Below are positions 7,669-15,775 of a stretch of DNA of 24,600 nucleotides, piece by piece. The DNA is from Scybalenecus merdavium (GTDB lineage Bacteria > Bacillota > Clostridia > Oscillospirales > Acutalibacteraceae): the NCBI GenBank assembly GCA_018714405.1, contig DVNM01000009.1, forward strand, positions 1 to 24,600. Reading direction: 5' to 3'. A model generated the notes under the pieces. The model saw nothing but the letters and a program-made list of their open reading frames with translations. It ran no database searches and was not told where the DNA came from. The translations under genes were made by a program, and so were the position numbers. How positions within the stretch are numbered: position 1 is the stretch's first letter; every line of letters begins with the position of its first letter.

Positions 7669-8415
7669 TTACTGCTCGTAGAAAATGAACACGCGTTCGC
7701 CGAACGTGATCATGTCGTCGTCAAAAATCAGCTGCGGCTCGGTGATGAAGCGGCCGTTCAGCTTGGTGCCGTTGCGCGAGTCCAGGTCAGACAGCGCCCA
7801 GCCCTTTGAAGTGTGGTGGATGCGCGCGTGCTCGTGCGAAACGGTCTCAAACGGCAGGCGGATGTCGCACGCCGGCCCGCGGCCGATCAGTACGTCGCGC
7901 TTTTTCAGGTAAACGGGGCGTTTTGTCTCCACATCCACCAGCACGGCGTAGGCCACGTTGCGGTTTTGGCGCGCGTTCGTGCGCATTTCGCTGCGCGCCT
8001 GCACGCTCAGCGCTTCGGCGCAGTTGAACTGAAAGTTGACGCCGCCTATGTTGATGGCGTCGCCGTCCTCCAGCACCTGGCGGCGCTCCACCTTGCGCCC
8101 GCCGATGTAGATGCCGGCCTTGGAAAACGTGTCGGTGATCGTCCAGTACTTTTTGCGCTTGGCGATCACGGCGTGAAAGCGCGACACACTCGGCGCCGTC
8201 AGCACAATGTCGTTGCTCTTGCTGCGGCCCACCGAGGTCTCCCAGTGGTCAATGTCTATCTTTTCGCCGGTCTCAATGTTGACCAGCTCGGCCATTTTGT
8301 GTACGCGCGGCCGGTTGCGCAAAAGCGAAAATACGCACCTTGCCAGAATGATCAGCGCCATGGCCGGGATCAAATAGCGCAAAACAGAGGTGAGCATTTC
8401 TGTAAAAATTTCCAT
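7669..8415 (-). CDS. Membrane-anchored tandem FHA-domain protein
   Basis: A 248-residue protein with one membrane helix near residues 11-30 and two FHA domains, which bind phosphothreonine peptides. FHA1 shows GRSKSND (63-69) and SVSRFHAVI (76-84). FHA2 shows GRGPACDI (178-185), SHEHARI (193-199) and SRNGTKLNG (213-221). Both carry the usual GR, S-x(2)-H and, in FHA2, N-G residues, so both look binding-competent. FHA proteins beside FtsW and PbpA genes usually link Ser/Thr kinase signalling to wall synthesis; no kinase or phosphatase gene is in this window. First gene of the operon. Start at 8415, with AAGGTGG upstream and a good promoter at 8462-8490. Confidence 0.92.
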   Translation of the reverse strand: MEIFTEMLTSVLRYLIPAMALIILARCVFSLLRNRPRVHKMAELVNIETGEKIDIDHWETSVGRSKSNDIVLTAPSVSRFHAVIAKRKKYWTITDTFSKAGIYIGGRKVERRQVLEDGDAINIGGVNFQFNCAEALSVQARSEMRTNARQNRNVAYAVLVDVETKRPVYLKKRDVLIGRGPACDIRLPFETVSHEHARIHHTSKGWALSDLDSRNGTKLNGRFITEPQLIFDDDMITFGERVFIFYEQ

Positions 8416-8461
8416 CTTGAACCACCTTGTGTGCCCGTATCAGGCAGAATTTTACAATTTG

Positions 8462-8490
8462 ATGATACTTATAATGAAAACAAATGTCAA
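8462..8490 (-). promoter_or_regulatory. Promoter of the FHA-SEDS-PBP-hflX-DUF4830-rsuA-like operon
   Basis: The minus strand shows -35 TTGACA (8490-8485, full consensus) and -10 TATCAT (8467-8462, five of six), separated by 17 bases. The leader is about 40 bases. No other strong promoter was seen within the six-gene operon. Confidence 0.75.
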
Positions 8491-8568
8491 GTTTATTTAT
8501 AAAAGCGGCAAAAAAGTTCACATTTTCGCAATCTTCCCGTACTGTGCGGCGCGGCGCGCCAAAGCGTC

Positions 8569-8597
8569 TTGCAATCCGGGCGGCAGTGGGCTATAAT
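8569..8597 (+). promoter_or_regulatory. Promoter of the aldose epimerase gene
   Basis: -35 TTGCAA (8569-8574) and -10 TATAAT (8592-8597) are 17 bases apart. Transcription would start near 8604, with a leader of about 64 bases. It is divergent from the FHA operon promoter about 80 bases away. Confidence 0.75.
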
Positions 8598-8667
8598 GAA
8601 AACGCAGTCCGCCCCCGTTTCAGTATGCCCGCTTCCCGGGCGGGGCAGACAGAAAGGATGAAAAGCA

Positions 8668-9726
8668 ATGAGCGTAACCAAAAAAACGTTCGGCACGCTG
8701 GCCGACGGCCGCGTGGTCGACCTTTATACCATTCAAAACGCCTCGGGCGCAAGCGTCAGCATCCAGACCCTCGGCGGCGGCATTCAAAGCATTTTTGTGC
8801 CCGACCGCGACGGCAAGCTCGGCGACGTGGTGCTGGGCTTCGACGAGCCGCAGCCCTACACCGACCCGGATCTCGGCTACCAGGGTCTTTTGGTCGGCCC
8901 GGTCGCCAACCGCATCCGCAGCCATTCGTTCGAGATCGACGGCGTCACCTACGACCTGCCCAACAACCAGGGCACATGGACTTTGCACAGCGGCGGCCGT
9001 TTCTCGTTCAACCTCTGGCAGGCCGAGGTCAGCGGCGAAAACAGCGTCACCGTTTCGTTCTTTTCGCCGGACGGGGAAGACGGCTTCCCGGGCGATTTCA
9101 AAATGACGGTCAAGTACACGTTTTCAGACGACAATGTGCTGCGGCTTGATTACACGGCCAACTGCACGAAAAAAACATTTGTCAACATGACGAACCACAG
9201 CTATTTCAATTTGTCCGGCCTGCCCGGCGCCACCATTGAGGGGCACGACCTGATGATCGCGGCCGACTACTGCACCGAGACGGACGGCGACCAGCTGACA
9301 ACGGGCAAGCTTCTGCCGGTCGCCGGCACGCCTATGGATTTTACTATTCTGCACAAAATCGGCGATATGATCGACGAACCGTATGCCCAAATGATCGACG
9401 GCATCGGCTACGACAACAACTACTGCCTGCGCAAGCCCGGGCGCACATTCGGCCTTTGCGCCCGCGTGGAGGAGGAGACGAGCGGCCGTGTGCTGGAGGT
9501 TTATACCGACCTGCCCGGCGTGCAGCTTTACTGCGGCGGCTGGCTCGCCAAATCAGGTAATCCCGGCAAGGCGTCCAATGGGGCGGTCACCTACTGCCGC
9601 GGCCTGGCGCTTGAGACGCAGTTTTACCCCGACACGCCGCACCACGACAATTTCCCGCCGGCGCTTATGCAGCCCGGCGAGGCGTTCACCACGGCAACGG
9701 AATTCCGTTTCAGCGTGCGCAGCTGA
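8668..9726 (+). CDS. Aldose 1-epimerase (galactose mutarotase family)
   Basis: Interconverts alpha and beta anomers of aldoses such as galactose in the cytoplasm. The 352-residue sequence shows the GalM fold motifs in order: GPVANRIRSHSFEIDG, LHSGG (His near 107), NMTNHSYFNLSG (His near 177, the general acid), GVQLYCGG, and LALETQFYPDTPHH with the catalytic Glu near 316. Length is normal. AAAGGAT precedes the ATG. It is a single-gene unit with its own promoter (8569-8597) and terminator (9769-9797). No other galactose genes are adjacent, so I leave the symbol blank. Confidence 0.93.
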   Translation: MSVTKKTFGTLADGRVVDLYTIQNASGASVSIQTLGGGIQSIFVPDRDGKLGDVVLGFDEPQPYTDPDLGYQGLLVGPVANRIRSHSFEIDGVTYDLPNNQGTWTLHSGGRFSFNLWQAEVSGENSVTVSFFSPDGEDGFPGDFKMTVKYTFSDDNVLRLDYTANCTKKTFVNMTNHSYFNLSGLPGATIEGHDLMIAADYCTETDGDQLTTGKLLPVAGTPMDFTILHKIGDMIDEPYAQMIDGIGYDNNYCLRKPGRTFGLCARVEEETSGRVLEVYTDLPGVQLYCGGWLAKSGNPGKASNGAVTYCRGLALETQFYPDTPHHDNFPPALMQPGEAFTTATEFRFSVRS

Positions 9727-9768
9727 GCCGTGCCCCGGCAACGGGAACGTCTCCTTTTTCGATAGTTT

Positions 9769-9797
9769 AAAACCGGTCCTCAAAGGGGCCGGTTTTT
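9769..9797 (+). terminator. Terminator of the epimerase gene
   Basis: A GC-rich stem (about 9769-9779 with 9784-9796; one G-U pair) is followed by TTTTT. It lies about 40 bases after the epimerase stop. Confidence 0.8.
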
Positions 9798-9878
9798 GCA
9801 CTTTCGCCAAAAAGTGTCTCCTTTATTTGTGCAAAATGCCGAACCTTCTTTAGAATTCTGAATATTGCAGCCAGCCCC

Positions 9879-9907
9879 TTGCAAACGGCTGCGCGTTTTT
9901 ATATAAT
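9879..9907 (+). promoter_or_regulatory. Promoter of surface protein A
   Basis: -35 TTGCAA (9879-9884) and -10 TATAAT (9902-9907), spacer 17. The predicted start near 9914 leaves a leader of about 108 bases, nearly the same length as the leader of paralogue B. A small palindrome, AACCAAGGTT (9911-9920), covers the start point. Confidence 0.75.
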
Positions 9908-10021
9908 ACTAACCAAGGTTAAAAAATGTATGTTTTGCCTTAAATTTGTCTGCTTATCGGCGGTTGTACACGGGTTTGTGCAGGTCCGGCAGCAGGAAAA
10001 TAAGTAGGAGGTATTCTTTTC

Positions 10022-11779
10022 GTGAAAACAAGCAACAAAATTTTAAGTGCGTTTCTTGCATTTGCGCTTGTCATCAGCTCTGCGTTTGCGGCGTTTGCGT
10101 TTTCAAATAAAGAAGTAACGTACACCGCTAAGTACGAGGGCAATGCCACGCGCGGTACATATGCGGGCATCCTGCAGGATGCAAACGACATGCTCGCCGG
10201 CGTTGCCTTTACAGGCGACACGCTGGCAACACTTTGGGGTGTTGTGCCCGGCATGACAGCTGTTCTGCCTGAAGCGGCCGACGCTGCATTTTACGAAGCA
10301 GCCGACAGCGCGCTGTTCGGCGGCCTTTCGGCTTATATGGAAAAAACAGGCGCCGAAACCGTAACGGCCGACGTGCTTGCGGGCTATTTTGCCGAAAACC
10401 CGGTCACCGTCAATGCGGCCGAGTTTGCCGAGCATGCCGACATCTTTATTGATTCTATTGTGACAGCGAACGTAGCCAACACTATCGGCGCCGGCCTTAT
10501 GATCGGTATGCCGGATCAGGGCGTGTCTCTTTGTGAGGATCTGGACGGCCTTTGCCAGGCGCTTGGCATTGCGCAGCCGGTCGACAGCTACACGATCATC
10601 ACTGGCGCAGCAACCGGTACGGCCGGTGCTGAGGTGCAGCTGCGTACTTACCTGAAAAACATTGTGCACGCCTTTGTGCCCGACACCGCCGAGGGTCTGA
10701 TGAACATCCTGCGCTCGATCGCTTATGTAGAAAACAGCGCGGCGCTTTACGAATCCATCACCGGCCTGGTAGACAATATTGATACGCTGGTCGGTCTGGT
10801 CGGCGTAGGCGAGGATGAGAACGTGCAGGCCACGCTCGACGCCGTCAAAGAAGCCGTCAACAGCCTGCCTAAGGAAACCGTCACGGTAGACGGCGAAGAA
10901 TTGACGATCTTCAATTATGAACAGTGCATTATGTACATTCTGAAGACTTACGTCACGCCGGCGATCGGTATGGACTTGACGACCTTGATTCAGTTCAGCG
11001 ACAAAACCAGCCCGTTGCTTCCGGTATATTTGGATTATTTCAACTGGGCGAACATGGCAGCAACGGAAGACGAGGTGGATGCGCTCAACGTGGTGCTGCA
11101 TTACCTGTATGTCAACTTGAATGAAAACAAAAGTGCTGTACGTCTTGCACTGGGTTTTGTGAAAGATATACCTGAACAGGTCACCACCATCATCAATGCA
11201 ATGCTGAACAACAGCGAGGCAGATGCCGTGTGGATCATCTACCAGGAACTGCATGTACTGGCCGGTTATGAGCGTCCGACCGTACCGCCGCAGGAGCCGA
11301 CAACGGAACCCACAACAGAGCCGACGACGGAACCCACAACAGAGCCGACGACGGAACCCACTACGGAGCCGACGACGAAGCCCACTACGGAGCCGACGAC
11401 GGAACCCACGACAAAACCGACCACGGAAACCACAAAACCCACCACACAGCCGACTACGGAGTCTACAACGCAGCCCACAACGGAAGTGACCACGACGCAG
11501 CCTGCGTCTTCTACAACGACCACGGAGTCTGCGCAAACAACTACCCAGGCGCCGACCACCGGCGTGGAAACACCCACCGTTCCCGGTGCGGACGATGTAA
11601 CTTCGCCCAGCGGCGGTTCTTCCTCGACCGGCAGCGGCAACATTGTCGGCAGCCCCAGCATCCCGAACACGGGCGCTGAAAGCAACACCTCCATGGCGGT
11701 GCTGCTGGTGCTGTGCATAGCTGCGGCGGCTTCCATGACCTTTGTGCTGGTCACCCGTAAAAAGAGCAGTGCAAAATAA
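10022..11779 (+). CDS. Secreted, wall-anchored surface protein A (unknown helical domain + Thr/Pro stalk)
   Basis: A 585-residue exported protein. A signal peptide occupies about 1-28 (MKTSNKILSAFLAFALVISS, cleavage near AFA). Residues about 30-420 form a mostly helical region that I do not recognise. It matches protein B nearby, including PDTAEGLMNxLRSIA and EDxxDALNVxLHYLYxNLN. Residues about 425-495 are a PTTE/PTTK stalk, then a Ser/Thr-rich stretch, then the sorting signal IPNTG (near 546-550), a hydrophobic helix and the tail TRKKSSAK. It should therefore be exported and linked to peptidoglycan by a sortase not in this window. The start is GTG at 10022, with AGGAGG 10 bases upstream. It has its own promoter and a strong terminator at 11814. 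Likely an adhesin or binding protein; ligand unknown. Confidence 0.85.
   Translation: MKTSNKILSAFLAFALVISSAFAAFAFSNKEVTYTAKYEGNATRGTYAGILQDANDMLAGVAFTGDTLATLWGVVPGMTAVLPEAADAAFYEAADSALFGGLSAYMEKTGAETVTADVLAGYFAENPVTVNAAEFAEHADIFIDSIVTANVANTIGAGLMIGMPDQGVSLCEDLDGLCQALGIAQPVDSYTIITGAATGTAGAEVQLRTYLKNIVHAFVPDTAEGLMNILRSIAYVENSAALYESITGLVDNIDTLVGLVGVGEDENVQATLDAVKEAVNSLPKETVTVDGEELTIFNYEQCIMYILKTYVTPAIGMDLTTLIQFSDKTSPLLPVYLDYFNWANMAATEDEVDALNVVLHYLYVNLNENKSAVRLALGFVKDIPEQVTTIINAMLNNSEADAVWIIYQELHVLAGYERPTVPPQEPTTEPTTEPTTEPTTEPTTEPTTEPTTKPTTEPTTEPTTKPTTETTKPTTQPTTESTTQPTTEVTTTQPASSTTTTESAQTTTQAPTTGVETPTVPGADDVTSPSGGSSSTGSGNIVGSPSIPNTGAESNTSMAVLLVLCIAAAASMTFVLVTRKKSSAK
11294..11500 (+). repeat. 12-bp coding repeat for the (EPTT)n stalk of protein A
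   Basis: About fifteen degenerate 12-base units coding mainly E-P-T-T with K, Q and S variants. The third bases vary (CCG/CCC, ACA/ACG/ACT), so the repeat is maintained more at protein than DNA level. Such stalks lift a domain off the wall and can be O-glycosylated. It is not a CRISPR array: the units are contiguous and in frame. Confidence 0.85.
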
Positions 11780-11813
11780 TCGGTAACAGCCTACCCGGCT
11801 TTTCGACAGTCTA

Positions 11814-11845
11814 AAAAAGACGGCAGAGTATTCTGCCGTCTTTTT
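11814..11845 (+). terminator. Terminator of surface protein A gene
   Basis: A perfect 14-bp stem (11814-11827 with 11832-11845), loop GTAT, ends in TTTTT. The left arm begins with A5, so it could work on both strands. Confidence 0.88.
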
Positions 11846-11852
11846 GCGTTTT

Positions 11853-11936
11853 GCGGCTTGCGTTTTACGGCTTGCGTTTTGCGGCTTGCGTTTTACGGCT
11901 TGCGTTTCACGGCTCGCGTTTTGCGGCTTGCGTTTT
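11853..11936. repeat. Six tandem copies of a 14-bp unit (RCGGCTTGCGTTTT)
   Basis: Six contiguous 14-base units follow the protein A terminator, starting at 11853, 11867, 11881, 11895, 11909 and 11923. Before them is a partial copy that grows out of the terminator's T-tract. The first base alternates G, A, G, A, A, G, which suggests an earlier doubling of a 28-base unit. Two units carry single changes (GTTTC; GCTCG). No open frame here looks real. It may be a slippage-prone minisatellite. Confidence 0.9.
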
Positions 11937-12266
11937 GCGGCGTCTTTTTATTTATAACATTATATATGGCATGTTATGGCCGGGCTTTTGGCCTTGGCTT
12001 TTCTTTTGTCGGCCGGCGGGCTTTGAGTACTTTCACCTTTAACAGTAATATATTAGTCAATTTCTACTTTGTTAATTTTTAAACATTTTCTGTTTCTCTT
12101 GTCTTTTAATATTCAAAAAAGTTCTACTTGTTGATTAAAATTTGGTAATAAAGCACAAAAATTTAAGAAATCGTTTATAAATATACAGGCATTTTGTTAA
12201 AATGCACAAATCCGGCAGGCTAATATTGTTGTATTTGCTGAAAATGGAAAAGGCGACAAAAAATGG

Positions 12267-12295
12267 TTGAAAATTCATTTTTCCCCTCCTATAAT
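12267..12295 (+). promoter_or_regulatory. Promoter of surface protein B
   Basis: -35 TTGAAA (12267-12272) and -10 TATAAT (12290-12295), spacer 17. The start near 12302 gives a leader of about 107 bases. Confidence 0.75.
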
Positions 12296-12301
12296 ATTTA
12301 T

Positions 12302-12408
12302 TAGACAGGTGTGTAAGCACCGTCTGTTTGGCTTGTGCTGCGGCGGCAGGTTCGGCTGTTTGCCGCCGGGCGGAAGTGAAATTTCTTTAGGGGGGATATT
12401 TTATCCAA
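12302..12408 (+). promoter_or_regulatory. Structured 5' leader of surface protein B
   Basis: Two hairpins can be drawn: an AGACAGGTG/CACCGTCT stem with one bulge (about 12303-12325) and a perfect 8-bp stem CGGCGGCA/TGCCGCCG (12341-12348 with 12361-12368). The ribosome site AGGGGGG (12390-12396 region) lies unusually far (13 bases) from the ATG, but GGATA-TTT-TATCC between them can fold and shorten that distance. No known riboswitch class is recognised. Confidence 0.45.
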
Positions 12409-14820
12409 ATGAAAAAGAGTAAAAAACTTGTCAGCCTGTTGCTTGCTGTTTTAATGGCAATGACCTCGCTGACCGTCGCGGTGCCGGCTCTTGCGGCCAA
12501 CACAAACCCCGACGTAACCTACACGGCCACCTACACGGACCCGGCTTCTAAGGAAGTGTACACGGGCATGATGCAGGACGTGGACGTTCTGCTTGCCGAC
12601 GCGGCGTTTACCAGCAGCACGATCGGCAGCCTTTGGACGGCGCCTTTCTCACTCAGTTCGCTGCTCAGCACTACGGCACTAGACGATCCGGCCACATATG
12701 CTGCGGCTGATCCGGCACTGTTTGACGGGCTGGCTGCGTTCATGGAAGAAAACAACTATGCCGCAGTCACCGCCGACGTTATCACGGCCTATTTTGCAGC
12801 TCATCCGGAACTGATCACTTCCGGCGAAGATTTTGCTGCGCACACAAATACCTTTGTGAACTGGCTTTTGACTGTGCAGGGCGGCAACATTCAGACCACG
12901 CTGAATCTGGTTTTCGTACTTGGTGGTCTTTTCGGTCTTGGTAGTTTAGGCGACCAGATCGATAGTGTTGTCAGCGCACTGGGCTTTGATCCGGGCGACG
13001 GCGTTAAGCAGGCCATTGCCGACAAAGAGCTGCAAGTATATCTGGAACCAATCGTGAACGGACTTCTGCCCGACACAGCCGAGGGTCTGATGAACGTTCT
13101 GCGCTCCATCGCTGTTCCGGAAAACAATGCCAAGCTTTATGAAAATCTGAACGGGATTATCGATTCTTTAATTCCGGCGCTTGATAGACTGGAATCCTTT
13201 ATTGATCTGTCTGCTATTAAGGAACCGCTCACGCAGGTGCAAACCGTTCTGCATTCCCTGCCGACCGAAAAAGTTATTATTGACGGCGAAGCAAAAGATG
13301 CTTTCGACATCAACGGCATTCTGGAATATGTCATCAACGATGTTGTCGTGCCGATGGTTGCTGAACAGCTTGGTGCAGATGTGGTTTCCACTGTTGAAGG
13401 CGTGCTCACCGACCTTGGCCTCAGCGACCTGAAGCTGGTCAGCTTCACCGGCGGCAAAGCCGTTTTGAAGTTTGACGCGGTCAACGCGGCCAACCTGGCT
13501 GCTGCAGAAGATGCGGAAGATGCTCTGAACGTGATTCTGCATTACCTGTACACCAACCTGAACAAAATGCAGAACAAGCTTGTGCTCAAGGCTGTGAACG
13601 GCATTGCCTCGCTTGCCAACGTTCTGCCGGCCGAAGTTTCCACCATTCTGGATGCAGTCCTGAACCAGTCTGAACCGCAGGCCGTGGCCACCATCGCCGG
13701 CATGCTGGCGAAAATGGCCAACCGCAACCCGGTAACGGCTGTGGAAGTGGCAGACGCTACGCTGTTCGCCGGTAAAGACGGCAATATGTACAGCGGCTCG
13801 GTGCAGCTGAACGCTGTGCTGACCCCGGCCGACGCCTCTAACCAGGATCTGACCTGGACGAGCGACAAAGAAAACGTCACGGTCGATGCAAACGGCCTGG
13901 TCACCTACAAAGGCACGCTGGATGCGCCGTTTGACGCCACCATCACGGCCACGGCTGTGGGCGGTGCGACCGGCTCGGCTAAAGTGCATATTGAAAAAGC
14001 TTCCGTGACCGGTATTTCTGTAAGCCCGGCTTACACCGAAGCCCGCGAGGGTGCCACCGTACAGCTGACGGCGAAAATCGCGCCGGCCAACGCGGTGAAC
14101 AAAGACGTTACCTGGACTTCTAGTGACGACGCAGTTGCTACAGTCGATGCCAACGGTCTTGTTACAATCGTTTCCACCGGTTCGGTGCAGATCACCGCTG
14201 TGCCGGTCGCGAACGATAAGCTCAGTGCAGTCGCGGTCATCAACGTAACGGCCGACAAGTCTGCCCTGAACGCGCTGCTTGCCAAGATCGATTCCATGGG
14301 TCTGGATGAAAGCCAGTACGACGCAGACCTTTGGGCTGCTTATGAAACTGCGCTTGACGCTGCACAGGCTGCGGCCGACGAAGTATATGCTACACAGGAA
14401 GCTGTAAACGTTGCCACAGCAAATCTGCAGACCGCTCTGCAGGCGCTGACCGGTAAAGAAAGCCTGGAAGACGGCGACGTTAAAATCTTCCCGACCAGCG
14501 GTGAAGCGCTGGAAGGCGACACCGTTTACCACACCACCCCGTGGTACAAGACCTGGATGAGCCAGACGGTAGACCTTGGCCTTACGATCAACAGCGATGC
14601 CGAGATCGTAGACGTGCAGTGGGTCGCTGCCAACTGGTCCGTGGATGATCCGGAAGCGAACATTGAAAACGCTGACGATGACAGCGCTACCATTCGCCCG
14701 ACGTTCGGCGTTGGCCCGCGTTCCTTCTGGGTGAAAGCGGTCGTGACCGATGCTTACGGCAACACGGTGGAATCCAACGCGATCAAAGTCCGTTTCATCA
14801 ACTGGGATTGGCAGAAATAA
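12409..14820 (+). CDS. Secreted surface protein B (unknown helical domain + Big_2 + FIVAR-like modules)
   Basis: An 803-residue exported protein. A signal peptide covers about 1-30 (KKLVSLLLAVLMAMTSLTVA, cleavage near ALA). Residues about 34-438 are the same unrecognised helical region as in protein A. Then come two Ig-like Big_2 domains (about 440-530 and 533-615; LTWTSDKENVTVDANGLVTY and VTWTSSDDAVATVDANGLVT), a FIVAR-like three-helix module (about 618-682; LWAAYETALDAAQAAADEVY) and a final Ig-like domain (685-803) ending NWDWQK. There is no sorting signal or membrane tail, so it is either released or held by non-covalent binding, perhaps to wall polymers. It has its own promoter and terminator. 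Probable binding or adhesion role; no catalytic motif seen. Confidence 0.85.
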   Translation: MKKSKKLVSLLLAVLMAMTSLTVAVPALAANTNPDVTYTATYTDPASKEVYTGMMQDVDVLLADAAFTSSTIGSLWTAPFSLSSLLSTTALDDPATYAAADPALFDGLAAFMEENNYAAVTADVITAYFAAHPELITSGEDFAAHTNTFVNWLLTVQGGNIQTTLNLVFVLGGLFGLGSLGDQIDSVVSALGFDPGDGVKQAIADKELQVYLEPIVNGLLPDTAEGLMNVLRSIAVPENNAKLYENLNGIIDSLIPALDRLESFIDLSAIKEPLTQVQTVLHSLPTEKVIIDGEAKDAFDINGILEYVINDVVVPMVAEQLGADVVSTVEGVLTDLGLSDLKLVSFTGGKAVLKFDAVNAANLAAAEDAEDALNVILHYLYTNLNKMQNKLVLKAVNGIASLANVLPAEVSTILDAVLNQSEPQAVATIAGMLAKMANRNPVTAVEVADATLFAGKDGNMYSGSVQLNAVLTPADASNQDLTWTSDKENVTVDANGLVTYKGTLDAPFDATITATAVGGATGSAKVHIEKASVTGISVSPAYTEAREGATVQLTAKIAPANAVNKDVTWTSSDDAVATVDANGLVTIVSTGSVQITAVPVANDKLSAVAVINVTADKSALNALLAKIDSMGLDESQYDADLWAAYETALDAAQAAADEVYATQEAVNVATANLQTALQALTGKESLEDGDVKIFPTSGEALEGDTVYHTTPWYKTWMSQTVDLGLTINSDAEIVDVQWVAANWSVDDPEANIENADDDSATIRPTFGVGPRSFWVKAVVTDAYGNTVESNAIKVRFINWDWQK

Positions 14821-14861
14821 TTTCTTTGCAATAAAGAATGGTTTTTTGCATTCTCCTTTCT

Positions 14862-14901
14862 AAAAGACGGTTCCCGCAGGCAACTGCGGGAACTGTCTTT
14901 T
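14862..14901. terminator. Shared terminator between protein B and the ZIP transporter
   Basis: An 18-bp stem (14862-14879 with 14884-14901; one G-U pair), loop GCAA, has A4 before and a T-tract after. It serves the converging genes on both strands. Confidence 0.88.
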
Positions 14902-14950
14902 TGTTTTGTTTTTTGCCGCGTGCTGGGATTCTCTTTTTCGGAAACGCTTT

Positions 14951-15775
14951 TTAGAAAGACATGGTACTTGTTCCGACGAGACTTATCGCCATCACCGCCA
15001 TCCCGCCGGTCAGTCCGTAAATGGAAAGGTGGTGCTCGCCGTATTCGCGTGCCGCCGGCAGCAGTTCGTCAAAAGAGATAAATACCATTATACCGGCCAC
15101 CGCGGCAAACAGCACACCGAAAACCGTGTCGTTCATTACGGGCATTAACACCAGGTAACCCAGCAGTGCGCCGACCGGTTCGGACAGACCGGACAAAAAG
15201 GAATAGACAAACGCTTTCTTTTTGGAGCCGGTCGCCTGGTACACCGGCACCGAAACGGCAATGCCCTCCGGTATGTTGTGCATGGCAATGGCAAACACCA
15301 CCGGCACTGCTACGGACGGCGCCTGCAGGGCTGAAACAAACGTGGCCATCCCTTCGGGAAAGTTGTGCACGCCTACGGCCACGGCCGTCATCATGCCCAT
15401 GCGCAGCAGTTTTTTGGAATTGGGCTTTGGTGCGGCCGCAGGCACCTGCTCGGCTTCTACCAGTTTGACTTCGTGCGGGTTTTCGCCGGAGGGGATCAGC
15501 TTGTCAATCACGGCGATCAGCGCTATGCCGCCGAAAAACGCCAGCACGGCCGTCCATCTGCCGGGCGTGTTTCCGACTGCGCCGGTCAGGTAATTCTGTG
15601 CCGACTGCATCAGTTCTGTCAGGGACACATAGATCATTACGCCGGCCGAAAAGCCCAGGCTTACGGAAAGAAATTTTTTGTTGGTCTTTTTGGCAAAAAA
15701 AGCAGCGCAGCTGCCAATGCCGGTGCAAAGGCCTGCGGCCAGCGTCATTAAAAAGGCGCCAAGTACGTTGGTCAT
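14951..15775 (-). CDS. ZIP-family metal transporter (ZupT-like)
   Basis: Imports divalent metal ions such as Zn2+, and sometimes Fe2+ or Mn2+, across the membrane. The 274 residues form about eight hydrophobic helices. The two signature motifs HNFPEG (137-142) and HNIPEG (166-171) supply the metal-binding residues. SVSLGFSAGVMIYVSLTEL (helix 2) and FISFDELLPAAREYG near the end are also typical. ATTAAGGAG precedes the start at 15775. It is a single-gene unit with a full-consensus promoter at 15865-15893 and two palindromes (15839-15856, 15886-15903), as expected for a metal-regulated gene. Metal specificity cannot be fixed from sequence. Confidence 0.92.
   Translation of the reverse strand: MTNVLGAFLMTLAAGLCTGIGSCAAFFAKKTNKKFLSVSLGFSAGVMIYVSLTELMQSAQNYLTGAVGNTPGRWTAVLAFFGGIALIAVIDKLIPSGENPHEVKLVEAEQVPAAAPKPNSKKLLRMGMMTAVAVGVHNFPEGMATFVSALQAPSVAVPVVFAIAMHNIPEGIAVSVPVYQATGSKKKAFVYSFLSGLSEPVGALLGYLVLMPVMNDTVFGVLFAAVAGIMVFISFDELLPAAREYGEHHLSIYGLTGGMAVMAISLVGTSTMSF

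Larger units (their letters stand above)
11780..12408. other. Intergenic region between surface proteins A and B
   Basis: This 629-base gap has no gene I can support. It holds the A terminator, the 14-bp tandem repeat, an ATAACAT/ATGTTAT inverted pair (11954-11960 and 11971-11977), a TTAACAGTAATAT motif (12039-12051) also found upstream of gene C, a perfect GCATTTT-GTT-AAAATGC palindrome (12189-12205), the B promoter (12267-12295) and the structured B leader. From 11945 to 12300 it is strongly AT-rich. Confidence 0.7.

Noticed and set aside
11266..11754. Minus-strand open frame with VVGSVVGS repeats
   Set aside because: It is the antisense of the (EPTT)n stalk of protein A; repeats keep the opposite frame open.
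11853..11936. Possible CRISPR array
   Set aside because: The 14-bp units are contiguous with no spacers, and no cas gene is present. The stalk repeats at 11294 and 18164 are coding and also spacer-free.
12302..12408. Known riboswitch in the protein B leader
   Set aside because: Hairpins are present, but no conserved core of a known class could be recognised.
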